Source: JAVSMW01 sp032027005 (GTDB lineage: Bacteria; Bacillota; Thermincolia; Thermincolales; UBA2595). Taken from it: DNA of 64,000 bases. A model generated the notes under the pieces. It saw only the letters and a list, made by a program, of their open reading frames with translations, searched no databases and was not told where the DNA came from. Of this stretch, positions 62,126-64,000 are shown in pieces; position 1 is the stretch's first letter, and each line of letters opens with the position of its first letter. Position numbers and translations under genes: made by a program. The stretch spans positions 62,001 to 126,000 of the forward strand of contig JAVSMW010000006.1 of assembly GCA_032027005.1 (NCBI GenBank), read 5' to 3'.

Positions 62126-62874
62126 TAAGCTTTGATGTTCACGGTACCCTTGTCGAAAAAGGTGGCGTAAAGGCTTTCAGGGCGGCAGTCAAATCGGTGG
62201 TATCTTTTTTGAATTCCCGGGATGTTCATTTGACTGAAGAAGATTATTTTTCGATCTGGAAAAACAATTTGAAATGCTGGTCAAGCTATTTGCATGAAAA
62301 CAAAGAAGTTGACTTTTACCGGTGGTATGAGGGCATATTGTACCGGGTCGGAATAGCTTACGACAAAAGTTTGATTGATTTATTCAATAATTATTGGATG
62401 GAGGGTTTCAAAAACTTTACTAAGCCGATTCAAGGTGCGGGAAAACTTCTTTCGGAACTCAAACGGCAGGGGTACAAATTAGGGGTTGTTTCCAACGGTT
62501 TAGCCCGAAATAATGTTTTGGATCTACAGCGGACCGGGCTGGAAAGTTATTTCAGTTCTATCGTCATCTCCTCAGACGTGGGTTACAGAAAACCTGAGTC
62601 GGCACCTTTTTTAAAAGCACTGGCTGAATTGGAAACAAACCCTCAGAATGCGGTTATGGTCGGCGACAGTATGAAAGAAGATATTTGTGGCGCTAAAAAA
62701 GTTGGCATGAGAACAGTCTGGGTAAGAGGATGCGATGGGTTGAGAACCGTTACCGATAAGGTATTGGATTCGGATGCAGCCGTGCAGCCCGACGAGACTG
62801 ATGTGGCTGATGTGGTCGTAGATCAGCTAGAGGAATTGTATTTGCTTCTTTCAGCAGGGCGCTGGCCAAGCTAA
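62110..62874 (+). CDS. HAD-superfamily phosphatase
   Basis: 254 residues from a predicted ATC start at 62110, since the frame has no ATG/GTG/TTG before the catalytic motif; GAGGTG precedes it by 7 nt. Motif I FDVHGTLVE (DxHGT in place of the usual DxDGT), motif II VSNGL, and VGDSMKEDICGAKKVG (motif III/IV). A start at GTG 62197 would lose motif I and so is rejected. Overlaps RibK. It could dephosphorylate a prenyl or flavin intermediate; speculation. Confidence 0.75.
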   Translation: MGVEVISFDVHGTLVEKGGVKAFRAAVKSVVSFLNSRDVHLTEEDYFSIWKNNLKCWSSYLHENKEVDFYRWYEGILYRVGIAYDKSLIDLFNNYWMEGFKNFTKPIQGAGKLLSELKRQGYKLGVVSNGLARNNVLDLQRTGLESYFSSIVISSDVGYRKPESAPFLKALAELETNPQNAVMVGDSMKEDICGAKKVGMRTVWVRGCDGLRTVTDKVLDSDAAVQPDETDVADVVVDQLEELYLLLSAGRWPS

Positions 62875-62936
62875 GACCGCTCAAAGTCATGGCTGGTCTA
62901 TAAAATTGTTATGGAATAAAGATAGGAGGGTTACTA

Positions 62937-63332
62937 ATGGAAAATTTTGTTGCTGATAAGTTAAGGGAAGGGTTAGAAATATTTCACAGCTTTCTTGATG
63001 CCAACCAGGATAAGATTAAAAATGGAGAGCCTTTTATGATGCTTGTCCTAGATCTGGACAACATTTGTGACAAAGTAGTGAAAGGAATTGTGGCCCAGAA
63101 TAGCGAGGAAGAGGGCTGGATTGACCTATGGATTAAGGATCAAAATGATAAAATCAGGCATGATGTCTGGAAAATCAAGGTTCTTGAAGAATTTGACGAG
63201 GATGAGGTTGATGTTAGGAGACCTGAAGCGGATGCAACAATCGTGGCCGGGATGTTCGGGAGCACTATGACCACGGAGCACATGGAGCAAGATGCGGTGA
63301 AATATAAAAAAGAGTTCGGGCGCAAGAAATAA
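62937..63332 (+). CDS. Hypothetical protein of the UbiD locus
   Basis: 131 residues, highly acidic (DEDEVDVRRPEAD region), AGGAGGG upstream. SCP2-like or lipid-carrier-like short folds are possible (the NGEPFMMLVLDLDN and WIDLWIKDQND strands), but I do not claim it. 37 nt before the fifth ATPase. Confidence 0.7.
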   Translation: MENFVADKLREGLEIFHSFLDANQDKIKNGEPFMMLVLDLDNICDKVVKGIVAQNSEEEGWIDLWIKDQNDKIRHDVWKIKVLEEFDEDEVDVRRPEADATIVAGMFGSTMTTEHMEQDAVKYKKEFGRKK

Positions 63333-63368
63333 ACGGATAAACGCATTCGATCGAGGAGGGAAATTGTA

Positions 63369-64000
63369 GTGGCGATTATTAAAAAAAAGAAAAGTGTAAA
63401 CCAGGAAGAGGGTAGAAGGGAAATCAAAAGCGTAGTTTCGCAGGACATGAAATGCGATTTTATCTGCGAGTACTGTGAACGTTTCTTTGATTGCGACCGT
63501 CCGGAAAAGGCAAAAATTTACGAGCGGAGGAGGATGGTGAGCGCGCGGAAAGCCCTGGCCAATATTAAACACAAGATCCTGGTGGCCGGTGGCAAGGGAG
63601 GCGTAGGCAAATCGACCTGTTCCGCCAATTTGGCGGCGGGACTAGCCATGATGGGGTTACAGACTACCGTCCTTGACCAGGATCTTGACGGCTCATCTAT
63701 TCCCAAAATGCTTGGCGTGATGGAAAAACGGATGCAGATTGGCGAAGACGGGCTAATTCCGGTGGAAGGACCTCTCGGGATCCAGGTAGTGGCCATGGCC
63801 AATCTTAAAGAAGCAGGAGATGCGGTGGTCTGGTTCCATGAAATGCGGCGCAATGCCAGTGAGGAGTTTATCTGCCATACCGATTACGGCACCCGGGATA
63901 TCCTGGTTGTCGATTTGCCGCCAGGGACCAGTTCGGATAATGTTTCAGTAGTTCAGCTTATCCCGGAGGCCTCCGGTTATGTCGTGGTGACGGCCGCCAG
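63369..64000 (+). CDS. Nbp35/Mrp-like Fe-S ATPase, copy 5 (cut by window end)
   Basis: GTG start, GAGGAGGG upstream. About 210 residues visible: C-x3-C-x2-C-x5-C (CDFICEYCERFFDC) after a Lys-rich N-terminus, Walker A GGKGGVGKST, DQDLDGSSIP, LPPGTSSDNVS. The C-terminal CxxC lies beyond the window. A further UbiD partner may lie downstream. Confidence 0.92.
   Translation, partial: MAIIKKKKSVNQEEGRREIKSVVSQDMKCDFICEYCERFFDCDRPEKAKIYERRRMVSARKALANIKHKILVAGGKGGVGKSTCSANLAAGLAMMGLQTTVLDQDLDGSSIPKMLGVMEKRMQIGEDGLIPVEGPLGIQVVAMANLKEAGDAVVWFHEMRRNASEEFICHTDYGTRDILVVDLPPGTSSDNVSVVQLIPEASGYVVVTAA

Noticed and set aside
1..64000. tRNA, rRNA, riboswitch
   Set aside because: None recognised on careful reading of intergenic segments; short hairpins found are terminators.

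Overview
This 64 kb window looks like the chromosome of an anaerobic, endospore-lineage Firmicute of the Peptococcaceae/Desulfotomaculia type. That placement is inferred from gene content: Gram-positive style ribosome binding sites, FloA/NfeD, a hemE-hemH-hemY trio, corrinoid methyltransferases and several routes for anaerobic aromatic metabolism. No rRNA, tRNA or CRISPR array was recognised. One ambiguous base (N) is at 41180.

Layout. (1) 1-10976 is a defence and restriction island: an AIPR protein (open at the left edge), a Dcm-type cytosine methyltransferase, Vsr nuclease, a large SEC-C protein with a possible nuclease-like N-terminus, an FRG-domain protein, then a decayed D12 adenine methylase next to a DpnI-family fragment, and an AAA ATPase whose 5' end looks lost. 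(2) 11116-13062 holds mutY and a Fic protein. (3) 13492-24681 is an aromatic catabolism block: a broken benzoate-CoA ligase copy, a DUF2889 protein, a Crp/Fnr regulator, an intact aryl-CoA ligase, the three subunits of a 4-hydroxybenzoyl-CoA reductase, and a corrinoid methyl-transfer set of the O-demethylase type. (4) 24743-41403 is mostly housekeeping: a frameshifted Fic gene, nfeD-floA, a two-component system whose kinase carries two frameshifts, a LysM protein, PilZ, a MarR regulator with a clear promoter and operator, hemE-hemH-hemY, an SNF2 helicase and a radical SAM protein. (5) 41590-46618, all on the minus strand, is a phage-like remnant with a diversity-generating retroelement (DGR): target gene with variable repeat, avd, template repeat and reverse transcriptase. 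(6) 47334-64000 is one long plus-strand locus of five UbiD-family (de)carboxylases and five Nbp35/Mrp-like iron-sulfur ATPases. It also carries a MarR regulator, an archaeal-type CTP-dependent riboflavin kinase, a HAD phosphatase, an FmdB-type zinc ribbon and several small unknown proteins.

The main candidate for an undescribed system is region 6. UbiD enzymes need prenylated FMN, and the locus supplies a likely FMN-making kinase of its own. The ATPases have an N-terminal C-x3-C-x2-C-x5-C motif (x10 in the first copy) and a C-terminal CxxC, resembling Nbp35. Three UbiD copies keep the R-E-E catalytic triad; one has Asp and one has Asn at a catalytic Glu, which suggests mixed catalytic and non-catalytic subunits. 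A palindromic element close to GTTCGTATACGAAC occurs four times in non-coding or peptide-gene DNA of this locus, one copy just after the promoter of the first operon that also encodes the MarR protein. A UbiD carboxylase or decarboxylase acting on an aromatic acid, with ATP hydrolysis by the Nbp35-like partner, is the working model; the substrate cannot be read from sequence.

The DGR is the second strong result: the 110-bp template and variable repeats differ at 16 positions, 15 of them at adenines of the coding strand, and a 12-bp stem with a 4-nt loop follows the target gene.
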